This document shows positions 1-9,934 of a DNA stretch of 64,000 bases, piece after piece. Source of the stretch: Zelonia costaricensis (Eukaryota; Euglenozoa; Kinetoplastea; Trypanosomatida; Trypanosomatidae); assembly GCA_030849075.1 (NCBI GenBank), contig JASAOO010003480.1, forward strand, positions 1 to 64,000, given 5' to 3'. Position 1 is the first letter of the stretch. Each line of letters begins with the position of its first letter. The notes below the pieces were generated by a model that saw only the letters and a program-made list of their open reading frames with translations, was not told the DNA's origin and did not search any database. The position numbers were made by a program, and so were the translations under genes.

Positions 1-58
1 ACGTCTCGAGGCCCTCGTACGACCACTTGTTGAAGAGCTTGGGGGTCTTGGTGCTCAT
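1..58 (-). CDS. RPS5: 40S ribosomal protein S5 (uS7), N-terminal fragment
   Basis: Reading the minus strand from the ATG at 56-58 gives 19 codons before the window edge. They contain the segment TPKLFNKWSYEGLET. This matches the conserved N-terminal motif of eukaryotic ribosomal protein S5/uS7 (human: IKLFGKWS followed by a short acidic stretch). uS7 binds the head of the small subunit near the mRNA exit channel and acts in the cytosolic 40S ribosome. The remainder lies outside the window. A textbook trans-splice acceptor ends 8 nt before the ATG, which supports this start. The fragment is short, so the identity rests on one motif, but that motif is distinctive. Confidence 0.8.
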   Translation of the reverse strand, partial: MSTKTPKLFNKWSYEGLET

Positions 59-66
59 GGTGGATG

Positions 67-123
67 CTGTAAAGAACACCGGTGAGAATACCAAGGGGGG
101 GCAGGGGGGAAGGATGGAGGAAG
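67..123 (-). promoter_or_regulatory. Predicted SL trans-splice acceptor for RPS5
   Basis: On the minus strand a long C/T tract (about 123 down to 80) is followed by TTCTTTACAG, whose AG is at 67-68. The predicted 5' UTR is only 8 nt (59-66). It is the clearest acceptor in the window. Confidence 0.7.
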
Positions 124-559
124 CGTCGGTGGTGACGCGGTGGCGAAGGCAGCAGCGGAAGACGGGTTCAAGCACGCAAGGTGAGGAAGAGGAGGAGTGA
201 GTGAGGGCAGCAGGGAAAGGGTGCCTTTACGTACACGTCGCGTTCGCCCTGCGTCTCGGGCAGGAGGGAGGGCGGCGACCGCGGTGTCCCGTTGGCGCCG
301 CGTACCTCGAGGCGGTGCCGACCAGGAGAGACTCCGCTTGTTTCGTTTTGCTGGCAGCGTCCGATGTGCCTCCGTGTGAGCCCCCCGCCCCTCCTCCTCC
401 TCGTCTGTCGCGAGTGCGCTTAAGGGTTGGGGGGAGGGAGGGAGGCCTGGCTTGTCACGTACGGCGCCAGCCCCGCGTGAGAAGCGCAGGACCTCATGTT
501 GGTGTGCCCTTCCTGCACGCTGGAAACACGGAAGGCAATTGCTTTGTTAGTGTGAGTGT

Positions 560-598
<39 letters not shown>

Positions 599-1057
599 CT
601 GTGCGGGTGGATGCATGCAGTTGCATCGCAGTGCTGGCTGGCCGACAACGACTTGCATTACACGCCCTGTTGGGGACCGCGAGATCACCGTCTTCTTTTT
701 TTTTCTGACTGAACGGGATGCTGTGCCTCTTTATGCGCGTGTTTGCGTGTGCGACCCATCGCCGGATGATCTGCAGTTGCTACAGTACACGCGGCCACAC
801 GGTGAGATGGGGGGGGGGGGGGGCGTCACGCGCCGGCCCCACGCGCAGACCTGTGCCGCCACACCAGCCATTACCTTAAACGCATCGTGTATTACACCAA
901 AACCGCTGACGCACACCCACACCCACGCACAGACACACGCACAGGGCTGCCATACTCACGGCCACGGCGGAGACACTCACAGGAAACGAAAACGAGAGAG
1001 CCCACACACACGTACACACACCCACACACCCACGCAGAGAGCGTGGCGTCGTGGATT
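69..1057. other. Intergenic spacer between RPS5 and the acidic protein
   Basis: There is no supportable gene here. The spacer holds the 3' UTR of the gene ending at 1058, the RPS5 splice signals, a GT microsatellite near 562-597, a G12 run near 809-822 and CA-rich sequence at 905-1035. Short open frames here are low-complexity shadows of the repeats. Confidence 0.6.
562..597. repeat. (GT)n microsatellite
   Basis: About 18 uninterrupted GT units on the plus strand, which read as CA in the transcribed sense. It lies in the presumed 3' UTR/intergenic region. Confidence 0.9.
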
Positions 1058-2527
1058 TTAAAAGCCGTCATCGCCGCCGTAGTCGCCCCCGCCGCCGCCA
1101 CCGCCGAAGCTGTCGCCGTCTTCGTTGCCGTCCTCGCTGCCCACGTTCTCGTCGTCGTCGTCGTCGAACAGGCCGCCGGAGATGTCGTCCTCCTCGTCCA
1201 GCTCCTCCTCTGCCTCCTCGTCGCCCTGACCCACCGCCCCGCCGGCACCCCCGCCGCCGGCCGCCGCGCCACTACCGGCACCACCACCACCAGCGCCGCC
1301 ACCTCCGACGCCCCACCGCGCCAGCTCGCTCAAGGGGAGGTCCCCCTCGTCCAGGTCGCCGCCCCGGCCATCGCCGTGGCGTCCCCGCTTCACGCCAGCG
1401 CGAAGCCCACGCCCCGAGACGCTCCGCGCGTCGTCGTCGTCGTCGTCAAACGCGAACTCGTCCACCGCCGACAGCACCGCCGCCGTGGCGGCACCCGCCG
1501 CCGCCTGTCCCCGCAGCCCCGCCCGCCACACACGCGGCCCGAGTGCGGAGACGTCCACAAGCCCGCCCCCGGCCCCAGCCTCCCCCGTGACACTGACCAC
1601 GGCAGACGCAGGGACGAACACCTTCGCGCCGCGGCGGACGGGTCGCGGCGGCGCAGGACGGCGCTGCGCACGGAGGCGGAGCAGCTTCTCCTGCACCCGC
1701 GAAAGGCGGGCACCTGGGGCGAGGCGGGCCGAGAGCAGCACCATCGCGCTCAGCTCGTCCGGCAGGCCCACCCCGCGCAGCGTGCGCCGGAGCGCGCTCT
1801 GGGCGGCGCGGGTGGTCGAGGCCGTGGTGGCCGTGGCAGGACGCGACTTGCCCTCTTCCGCCTTGAGCACGCTGCCGTCACTGTCCGCCGCGGTGGCCCT
1901 CCGCGCAGGCGCCTCCCGCTCCCCCTCCGCCGCCTCCGCCTTGACCCACACCGCCGGCACCGGGGCGTCCGCGGCGACGACGCCGTCGATGCCGCCCCAG
2001 AGCTCGCGGTAGTGAAACGGGTTGAGGGGCTCCATGTGGCGCCACACCTCTGCCAGCGACTGCACATCCGTGGCCTCCTCGTCCGGCACGAAGCAGTCGA
2101 AGAAGTGCTGCAGCCGCGGCGGAGGGCGCCTCTCGGCCTCGCCGATGCCGTCAGTGCCGTTGCTCGGCGTGACAGACGCGGTGGAGCGGCTGAGCAGACC
2201 AACCGAGGACCCCGACGCGGAAGGGCCACCGGTGCCACCCAGCAGGCCAGACCTGAGGAACGGACCGCAAGCGGCGTCCGCGTCGATGGTGGGGAGCGCG
2301 ATGGGCGTGGTCGCCTGCGGCTCGCTCACGTACGAAGACCCACCACTACTAGCGCCCCCGCCGCTGCCACCGCGCTGCGGCGGTCCGGCCGGGACGGACA
2401 CGGCCTGCTGGGTGTGGTAGCGGTAGGCGCGCGGGGGATAGATGGCATCCTCGTACGAGTGGAACTGCTGCCCAGGCAGCGGCTTCTCGTACCGCTGCCG
2501 CCCAAAGCCACCGCCGCCGCCGCGCAT
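1058..2527 (-). CDS. Acidic-tailed protein, possible RNA polymerase III subunit RPC31/RPC7
   Basis: The 489-residue frame starts at the only upstream ATG (2525-2527), and a good trans-splice acceptor lies 64 nt upstream. The N-terminus is Gly/Arg/Phe-rich (MRGGGGGFGRQRYEKPLPG) and contains AIYPPRAY. The middle holds a moderately conserved-looking block around residues 145-190 (DCFVPDEEATDVQSLAEVWR) and Ala/Gly-rich linkers. The last 60 residues are strongly acidic: a run of Glu/Asp, then DISGGLFDDDDDENVG, then DGDSFGG and a terminal DYGGDDGF. Yeast Rpc31 and human POLR3G share this layout: a glycine-rich N-terminus, a short proline/aromatic motif, and a Glu/Asp-rich C-terminus with a YF or LF motif just before the end. 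That family bridges the RPC82/RPC34 heterotrimer in the nucleus. The match is architectural, and no catalytic motif exists to confirm it. It could simply be an unrelated acidic nuclear protein. Confidence 0.9.
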   Translation of the reverse strand: MRGGGGGFGRQRYEKPLPGQQFHSYEDAIYPPRAYRYHTQQAVSVPAGPPQRGGSGGGASSGGSSYVSEPQATTPIALPTIDADAACGPFLRSGLLGGTGGPSASGSSVGLLSRSTASVTPSNGTDGIGEAERRPPPRLQHFFDCFVPDEEATDVQSLAEVWRHMEPLNPFHYRELWGGIDGVVAADAPVPAVWVKAEAAEGEREAPARRATAADSDGSVLKAEEGKSRPATATTASTTRAAQSALRRTLRGVGLPDELSAMVLLSARLAPGARLSRVQEKLLRLRAQRRPAPPRPVRRGAKVFVPASAVVSVTGEAGAGGGLVDVSALGPRVWRAGLRGQAAAGAATAAVLSAVDEFAFDDDDDDARSVSGRGLRAGVKRGRHGDGRGGDLDEGDLPLSELARWGVGGGGAGGGGAGSGAAAGGGGAGGAVGQGDEEAEEELDEEDDISGGLFDDDDDENVGSEDGNEDGDSFGGGGGGGDYGGDDGF

Positions 2528-2591
2528 CGTGAAAGGAGCGGCGCTCGGAGCGGGGTGGGTGAATTAGGTCAGGGCCGGAAGACGGAGAGGC

Positions 2592-2633
2592 CTTGACGTA
2601 CAAACAAAAAAAAAACAGAAAAGAAATGAAAGA
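2592..2633 (-). promoter_or_regulatory. Predicted SL trans-splice acceptor
   Basis: The minus strand shows a T-rich tract (T10 plus flanking pyrimidines, 2594-2633) followed by the first downstream AG at 2592-2593. This gives a 64 nt 5' UTR for the acidic-tailed protein. Confidence 0.5.
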
Positions 2634-5454
2634 CGACTGTGACTCAAATACCTTCCTCACCGCAACATTATCGAGATTACACTTGAGGCTCCGCCGCAGC
2701 GAGGGGGGCACGGCGGGGGGCCAATCGACGCTGGGCCTAAGCGGTGCCCTCAGAAGAGCGCTCGTAGAAGTGAATGGCGTGTACACGCTGTAGTGTGTGT
2801 GTGTGTGCGTGGGCTGGCAAAGCGGGGTTCTGCAGAACGCTCAGCGCACAGTGGAGTGCACGCCAGCGCGAAGATGTGTGCTTGCCCTCCCTTCGTCCTT
2901 CTCCTCGCGCGCACCGTGGTTGCTGTGCGACGGAGCAGATGAGCAAGTGCCGCCGTGCCACCAAGGCGTGCGAGTGAAGCGGCGGTTGCCATAGAAGTGG
3001 GGAAAAGAGGAGCGGGATTGGAGGCAAGAGGCCAGCGAGATGGAGTCGGAAAGGAAAACAAAAAAGTGGGAGGTGGTGGTGTGAGCCCAGGACGAGTAGA
3101 GACGGTGGAGAAGAACGAAGAGGAGTGCCGATCCGGCAACTCGTCGGAACGTCACGTGCACGGGGAGCCCTCATACAAGCGTGTGCCCTCTTCGATCCCT
3201 CTCTGTCGGTCATCTGTACCGCGGCGCTCCGCTTGTCGCCTCCCGCAGCTTCCCTAGCAGCGTGCCGGGTCGGCAGATGCGTGGCGAGGCGTCAGGGAGG
3301 AGAACACGGGAAGCACAGAGCCGGCCCCCCCCCCCGCGGTGACGAGCAGACCGACACCCGGCAGCGGCAGCGAGTGAGTGGAGGCCGCGACAGGGATGCG
3401 TACAACGGAGCGCCAGGGCACACTGGCACACTGGAGAGAAACCAAGCGCGCTGTAGCACCGGCTCGGTCCTTTTTGCTTCGCCTCTTTTTTTTCTGCTTC
3501 TTTTTCGCGCGTTGCCGCGTCTCGTCTAAGCGGAATGAGTCGGTCGATGACGGCGATGGATCAGGTTGTTGTTGTTGTTTTTGCGTTCCATGGCAACGGC
3601 GCTGACGATGGCAGTACGCTGGTGGTGCATCGTCGCGCGGGAGAAAGAAAATGCAAGTAAAGTCAACGAGCACCCATGCAAGTGCACGCACATACACCCA
3701 CACAACGTGGGGGGAGAAAAGACAGACGCGTGTGAGGCGCAGACGAATCGAACAGGGGGAAGGTGAAGAAGAGGGGAGAAAAGAAAGCAGCAGAGCACGC
3801 GAGGGGGTAGAAGAGGTCAGAGGGAACAAGAGAGTGATACAGCAAACACACACACACACAGATACGTACGCGAGGCATGAAAAGAAAAAACGAATCCGGG
3901 AAAGGCCAGAAAGAAAAGAAAGAAAAACAAACGAAGCCGTTTCAGCAAACGCAGACCATCTGCTCAAAAGAGAGAGAGGTGAGCCGCGAGTAGGCGCATA
4001 GCAGCCAATTAAAGTCCCCGTTGTTGTTACCTGTTTTCCACCCTCTCACAAGCGCGCACAAACACAAGCGCACACACACTCACACAAGCACAACATCACC
4101 AAAAGGGGAGGGCCGAAGAAGTGGCGGAGAAAAGTACAAACGAGACAGAAAAAGACAGGGACGAGTTCAGCTGGGCACCAGCTTCGAAAGATGACGCAAT
4201 GGGGCAAACAAGCCGACAAGGGGGAGTTGAAGTGCACGCACAACCCCCGCCCCCGCTACGCCGCGACCATTAGCAGGCCATGAGGGAAAAAAAAGGGAAT
4301 GAAGCGTGAAGAGAGAGGGCAACGCGGTGCAACTCCAGCATCAACACGAGGAAGACAAGACCAGGGAGGGGGGCTGTTAGTGCAAGACAGAGAAAAAGGC
4401 GAGCTCAGAGTGAAAACGCGCAGTCCAGACAGAAGACGAAAGAGGCTGGGAGGCGGTGAAGTACATCGGGGGAGTGAGAGTAACACAAATGCGGGGAAAA
4501 AAGGGGGGAGAACAAAGTGGGTCAGTAAGAGGTCAGTCGACTTGTCGTGCACAGGCACGCAAGGAACAAAGAAAAGAAAAAAAAGAGCAGCAGTGGAAGA
4601 GCAAGATCTAACGTGAAAAAAAAAAAAAAGAAAACCAACGGAACGCAAATTTGTCGGCTCAACCGAGCAAAAAGAAAAACGGGGAAAAAAGCGAAGGCAC
4701 TCGCGCACCGCACGACCTCAGCGCTCGCGAGATTGTTGCATCCTTCGCTACGGAAGCTGAGCATACATAGCCCTTTGGAGGAGGAGATGGGCACGGAGGA
4801 GGAGCAGGGAGTGCCAAGAAGTGCAAGGCACCGAGTCACAACCCCAGTGACTTTCCTCTCTCCCCCCCTGCTTGGTCTCACTCTACCAAGGCACAAACAA
4901 AAACAAACTGAACAGGCACTCCAGGTCTGTTTGTGTTTTTTTATTTTTTGTTTTTGTCGAAGCGCAACTTCTCCGTGCCACGCTTCGTCGCCGGCCTCGA
5001 GAAGACACTAGAACACAGAAACTCACACAGGGGAGAAGGCTTGAAAACCGCTGCCTTGCACTCGCAGCACGGAGCAGGCGCACACGGCAAGTGGGCGAGA
5101 GAGTGCGAGGGCGTAACGAGCGGAGAACGACGCACATACACACACGCACACACGTGTAAGGGTGGTGAGAACAGAAGACAAACCAAAAGGAAGGCATACC
5201 TGCGGCAGGACTGAGGAGGCCGTGAACCGCGACGACGGTGGTGGCTACCAACACAAGCAGGCAAAAGAAAAGGAGGCGGGGAGCGGGCAGACGTGCACGG
5301 TCACACGCACAGACAGATATGAAGGAAGCAGGAGAGATGTGCTGAGCTGACAGGCCTGCAAGCGGCACGTGCGCACGAGGGGACCTCGAGACGTCCTCCA
5401 TACCAGCGCCTGTCCGCGTCACCAGCAGTTTTCACACGCGCACAACTCAGCGGC
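2634..5454. other. 2.8 kb intergenic spacer
   Basis: I see no gene. The plus strand is purine-rich with many GA/A tracts, so the transcribed sense strand is pyrimidine-rich. Scattered CA repeats (3845-3860, 4040-4085, 5128-5155) and poly-A/poly-T runs occur. It presumably holds the long 3' UTR of the gene ending at 5455 and the processing signals of the next one. Confidence 0.6.
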
Positions 5455-8400
5455 CTAGTAGTTGTGGAGTGCCTGAATGTCCATTGTGTTCACTTCATTG
5501 GCGCGGGCGACCTTGTGGGGTGTGCCGATGCTGACGTCGACGCCTGGCATGGGGGCGCTGCGAGCCGAGGCCAGAGACGAGGCGCGGCTGCGCGACCTTG
5601 CAGGGGTGCCGACCCGCTGCCCGTTGATCTGCAAATCGACGTCCCCCTCCTCGACAAAGTTGGACTGGCTCTGCAGCGCGCTCACGCGCCGCGGCAGCTG
5701 CCCGGCACGGTTGTTCTCCCCTTGTTCGAACATGTAGCCGGAGGGGCGGCGTGAGTTGCGGGACACGGCGCGGTTCTTCGGCTTCGCCACGCCAGCCGGG
5801 CTGCCGACGATGCCCATGCGCACGGTGGACGGTGGCCGACTGCTTCCGCCGCTCGCTGAGCGGTCGATGCCGTATGGGCTCAGTTTCGCCGAGGAGAGGC
5901 GCTGCTGCCGCAGCTTGTCCGTGCGGCGCCGCTCCCGCGCGCGCGCCTCGACTGCCGCGACGTGCGGGTCACCGACGAGGCGGATCTTGCCGCCGCCCTC
6001 GATGGACTTGGCGCCGGTGATGCCGATTATCTGCCCTGGAATGAGGTTGGACCGCTTCAGGCGTCGCACCTCGCTGTCGGACCGTCGCGACACCCCAGAC
6101 TGGCTGCCGCTGCGACTCTTCGGCGCCGCGGCTTCCATGCGGCGCACCTCCGCCTGGAGGCGCTCCGCCTCCGCCATCTGCTCCTCACGCCACGCCGCCA
6201 TCGCCGCCTCCGCCTCCCGCTCGAGCCGCAGCCGCTCCGCCTCGTCGCGGGCCTCGGCCTCCTCCGTGGCGGCCTGCCACAGATGCGCGGCGACGTCCCA
6301 GAAGTCACCGGCCTCGTCCTCCTCTGTGCCCACGATCTCCGCCCGCGCGTCGGCCTCCTCCTCGCAGAGGGAAAGCCGCGCGTTGCGCTGCCGCACAGCG
6401 ATGCGGTGCACCACGTCGTCAAGTTGCGACGCCGCGTTGACAAGCACCTCGTCCCAGGCCTCCTCCTCATCCTCCAGCGTGCTGCCGCGCGAGCGGCGCT
6501 CGTCCGCCATGAGGGCCTCGAGCTCGTACTGCCGCTGACGCGCCTGCTGCAGCGCCATGGCCTCCGCCTCCGCCTTGACCCGCTGCGCCTCCCTCGCCCG
6601 CTCCTCCGCCGCCGCCTTCTCCAGCGCAACCCGGCGCTCTTCGGCAGCCTTCGCCTGCGCCACGCGGCGCTCCTCAGCGCGGCGCTCGCGCATTTGCCGC
6701 AGATCCGTGACGAGGCGCTGCAGCGCCGCCGCATCGGCGTCCAGAGTCGTCAGCACCGACTCCGCAGTCGTCGCCGCGCTGTCGTCGCTCGCCGACTTCT
6801 CGCGTTCCGACTTTGCCTCTTGCGGCCCGCACGTGCCGTAGATGTGCGTGCCTGAGCTGGCCGTCACGTTCGTCATCGTCAACTCGCTGTCCTTGTCGTG
6901 CGCTGCCGCGCTACGCACCAGGCCCAGCGGCAGCGGGTGGGCGTCGATGCCCTCACCCTTTTCCAGCACTGGCGTCACCTGCGCCAGCGTGAAGGCGACG
7001 GAGGTGGTCAGGCCGCTCAACGACAGCTCTGCGTCGTGAGCCCGCTGCGTCTCGTCCCGCGCCTCGTGTAGCAGGTGCCGCACCCGCTGCTGCGCCGCCT
7101 CCCTTTTTCCCGCAGCCTCCGCCTCCGCCTGAGCAGCCGCAGCAGCCGCAGCAGCCGCAGCCGCGGCCTCCTCCTCCGCCAGCACGCGCAGCCGCTCTCG
7201 CTCTGCCGCGGCCTCACGCTCCCGCGCCGCCGCTTCCTCGGCCTCCGCCGCCACCCGTGCGCGCCGCGCATCGGGTGCCTCAGCAGCATCACCATTCCCA
7301 CCGCCGATGCGCCTTTGCAGGACGCGCAGCACATGCTCGGTGATGAAGTCGAGGTCGAGGCCCTCGGCAGAGACGGTCGTCGTGTGGGCCGCCACCGCCG
7401 CACGTGCCGACTGTCGCGAGTGCACGCTCACGGCGCTGTGCTGGCTGTCCCCCTGCGGCGTCACGCACACAGGCCCGGACGACGCGGAGGAGATGGCTGA
7501 GAGCCGACGGAAGCGCGTCACGTGGAGTGGTGAGAGCGGCATTTTCTCCAAGGAGCGGCGCAGCGGATTGGTGGCGGGGCTGGGCGACTGCTGCTGCGCC
7601 GGCTGCAGGCCTCTCGTGTGGGTGCCTTGCGCGTGGCTGTCCGTGTTGCGCGGGGTGGCCGCGTTGACTGGGTTCACGGTGCGTTGCTGCCCTTCCGATG
7701 GCGCGTCGAGCGTGCCGAGGTAGCCCAGAACGGCGTGGTGCCAATCCCGCACCGGCCGCTGCGGCGACAGCGGCGACGCGCCATCCGGGGCGTAGCGCAT
7801 GCTCGGCAGCAGCTCATCCGTCAGCGGGGCAAGCACGCCCTGCGATTGCGGCACCGCCTGGACCGCCGTGACAACGGGCGGACGAGACTCAGATGCGGTG
7901 CGGTGAGCCCTGCGACGGCGGCGCGGCGACTGCACCGTGTCGGGGCTCTCCGACTGCTCGCGAATGTTCTTTGTGCTGTCGGTGGACGAGCGCTGGCTCG
8001 GCTTCAGCGGCTCCGTGTCGCGAGTGCCTCGGCGTCGCGTCGCTTTGCCGCGGCACGCCCCAGCTGCCTTGCCTCGGCGGGACGCAACGCGTGGCGAGCG
8101 ACCGTCACGGTCGCCGTTCCGGCGGCGACGAGCACCACGGTCCCGCGGCGACGACACCGGCGAGTCAGCCAAGGGAGAGGGGGAGCAGAGTGAAGCAGCG
8201 CTTGAGGCCCCAGAGTCCGAGGACGAGTACGGAGACGGCAACGAATTCTCCTCGTCGCTAGCGCTGCTGTCGTAGTGTTCAGATGCCGACCCACGACGTC
8301 GCCGGTCCCCCTCATCGCTCTCCGCGCTTTGCCGCCCACGTCGCGCCTGGTCGCGCCGCTGCCGCTTCACCTGACGCCTGGGCGGCGTGTGCTCGCTGTG

Positions 8401-9891
8401 CTGCGACTCGTCCGTCACGACACAGTCGGTTGCGGTGCTGTCGCCTTCCGAGCTTTCAGAGGCTGACGCCCAGTCTTCCGACGAAGAGGCCGAGCGTGAC
8501 GAAGCCAGCTGGGACTTCTTGGCCTGCTGGTCACGGTCACGCCTGCGGGCCCTGCGGTCACGCTCACGCTCGCCTGGCACACGAGCTTGGTGACGAGACG
8601 GCTGTGCCGGTGCCGGGTTGCGCTGCGAAGCGCTCTTTATAGGAGGGAGACGGTGCTCATCGCCAGGAGAGGTCTGGCCGCGCCGCGCACGCTTCGCGCG
8701 TCGCCGTCCGTTGACGACGTCAACTTCCGACTCGCCGCTGTGAGCAGAGGACGTTGGCGAGGCAGGCGAGCTGCTGCTGGCTGGCGACTGACTCATGACA
8801 CGACTGCAGTGCTCGCACAGCTCCATGTGGCGCCTAGTCTTGCGCGTGCTGGCAGTGCCCGACGGCTTCTTGGGTGCGTGTGCGTGCCTCCTCCTCCCAG
8901 ACGACGCAGAGTCCTCTGCCTTTGAGGTGCCTGCAGTGTTACCAGATCCCCGTGCGGCGTCGGTGCGGTTCGTCGCCTTCGCGCCACTACCGCCCCGCTG
9001 CTTGGTCTTCTTCCTTTCGGACTTCAATGCAGAGCGGCTCGGCGACAACTCCTGTGATGCCCCGCCCCCTACGAGCGGTGGAAGTGCTCTGTCGTAAAGC
9101 CGAAGCACGCGGTAGCGCTGCCCCGACTCGGAGATGTAGTCGTCGAACTGGTCCGAAGCGTGCGCATTCTCGACTTTGGCACTTGAAAGAGTCTTGTCGC
9201 GAGACTTTGCTGCCACATCCTTGCCTCCTTTGCCGCTTTGTTTGCAAATCCGCGCAGTGCCTTTGCGGCCGTCCAGCAGAACATCGTTTGTTTTTCCCGC
9301 CGGGGAAGCAGCGCCAGATCGCGCCTTAGCCGCGGCAGCACGGAGTGCAGTAGTCGGCGAGTCCACGCCGTAAAGCGCTCGCTCACTAGGCTGCCCGTTC
9401 GCGATACGATGCGGCTCACCGTTCAAGAAAACAACCTCAGCACCGCCAAACCGCTTGTCATCAAAGTAGACCTCGTCACCCTCATCCTCGGCTTTGGGGT
9501 GTGGTGTTGCAGAGCGAAGGGGAGAAAGCGGCTGCAAAGAGATGGCGCCGCCGCCACAAAGTTGCTTGCCGCGGTACGTCACGTAATTCCGCTGCGTAAC
9601 AATGCGGGTAGCAAGCTCGCTGCGACGTGCTGCACCCGATCCGTTGGGTACAAAGCGTGCGAGCTCACTCCTTCGTGGAATCACCTCTCCTGCAGCTGCG
9701 TAAGCGCGGTCCAAATAGGTGTGCGCAGGAGCCTTACGGCCCTCCATGCACTCCTGCGACTTCTGGTGAAGATACCGAACGTCGGCGGTTTGCATGCGAT
9801 CCCGCAGCTCCACATAGCAATCCACAGAATTCAGCGCGAGCGTGCTCATCGGCGGGCACGGCATCCCACTCTCACCGTCCGGTTGCGCCAT
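5455..9891 (-). CDS. Large coiled-coil, Ser/Arg-rich protein of unknown function
   Basis: 1478 residues from the ATG at 9889-9891. A compact, non-repetitive N-terminal block (about residues 15-115, with VRYLHQKSQECMEGRKAP and two RRSELA repeats) looks conserved and may be the functional core. A long polar Ser/Arg/Lys-rich region follows (about 200-720), containing an isolated CxxC pair (LCEHCSRVM, near residue 355). Three Ala/Glu/Arg-rich coiled-coil stretches lie near 880-945, 1060-1135 and 1205-1255. After them comes a short hydrophobic/Gly motif (LIPGQIIGITGAKSIEGGG, near 1275-1293), then a basic Ser-rich tail. There is no signal peptide or membrane segment. The composition suggests a cytoskeletal or nuclear scaffold, but I recognise no named family and assign no function. 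Confidence 0.9.
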   Translation of the reverse strand: MAQPDGESGMPCPPMSTLALNSVDCYVELRDRMQTADVRYLHQKSQECMEGRKAPAHTYLDRAYAAAGEVIPRRSELARFVPNGSGAARRSELATRIVTQRNYVTYRGKQLCGGGAISLQPLSPLRSATPHPKAEDEGDEVYFDDKRFGGAEVVFLNGEPHRIANGQPSERALYGVDSPTTALRAAAAKARSGAASPAGKTNDVLLDGRKGTARICKQSGKGGKDVAAKSRDKTLSSAKVENAHASDQFDDYISESGQRYRVLRLYDRALPPLVGGGASQELSPSRSALKSERKKTKQRGGSGAKATNRTDAARGSGNTAGTSKAEDSASSGRRRHAHAPKKPSGTASTRKTRRHMELCEHCSRVMSQSPASSSSPASPTSSAHSGESEVDVVNGRRRAKRARRGQTSPGDEHRLPPIKSASQRNPAPAQPSRHQARVPGERERDRRARRRDRDQQAKKSQLASSRSASSSEDWASASESSEGDSTATDCVVTDESQHSEHTPPRRQVKRQRRDQARRGRQSAESDEGDRRRRGSASEHYDSSASDEENSLPSPYSSSDSGASSAASLCSPSPLADSPVSSPRDRGARRRRNGDRDGRSPRVASRRGKAAGACRGKATRRRGTRDTEPLKPSQRSSTDSTKNIREQSESPDTVQSPRRRRRAHRTASESRPPVVTAVQAVPQSQGVLAPLTDELLPSMRYAPDGASPLSPQRPVRDWHHAVLGYLGTLDAPSEGQQRTVNPVNAATPRNTDSHAQGTHTRGLQPAQQQSPSPATNPLRRSLEKMPLSPLHVTRFRRLSAISSASSGPVCVTPQGDSQHSAVSVHSRQSARAAVAAHTTTVSAEGLDLDFITEHVLRVLQRRIGGGNGDAAEAPDARRARVAAEAEEAAAREREAAAERERLRVLAEEEAAAAAAAAAAAAQAEAEAAGKREAAQQRVRHLLHEARDETQRAHDAELSLSGLTTSVAFTLAQVTPVLEKGEGIDAHPLPLGLVRSAAAHDKDSELTMTNVTASSGTHIYGTCGPQEAKSEREKSASDDSAATTAESVLTTLDADAAALQRLVTDLRQMRERRAEERRVAQAKAAEERRVALEKAAAEERAREAQRVKAEAEAMALQQARQRQYELEALMADERRSRGSTLEDEEEAWDEVLVNAASQLDDVVHRIAVRQRNARLSLCEEEADARAEIVGTEEDEAGDFWDVAAHLWQAATEEAEARDEAERLRLEREAEAAMAAWREEQMAEAERLQAEVRRMEAAAPKSRSGSQSGVSRRSDSEVRRLKRSNLIPGQIIGITGAKSIEGGGKIRLVGDPHVAAVEARARERRRTDKLRQQRLSSAKLSPYGIDRSASGGSSRPPSTVRMGIVGSPAGVAKPKNRAVSRNSRRPSGYMFEQGENNRAGQLPRRVSALQSQSNFVEEGDVDLQINGQRVGTPARSRSRASSLASARSAPMPGVDVSIGTPHKVARANEVNTMDIQALHNY

Positions 9892-9915
9892 TTTTTTTTT
9901 TGCGTGTGAAATCTC

Positions 9916-9934
9916 CTACGGAGAAAAAAAAAGG
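9916..9934 (-). promoter_or_regulatory. Predicted SL trans-splice acceptor
   Basis: The minus strand reads CCCTTTTTTTTTCTCCGTAG with the AG at 9916-9917. The 5' UTR would be 24 nt (9892-9915), and nearly half of it is an A run that abuts the ATG. Confidence 0.65.

Noticed and set aside
887..2596. 569-codon plus-strand open frame
   Set aside because: It runs through CA repeats and antisense to the acidic-tailed gene. The composition is not protein-like.
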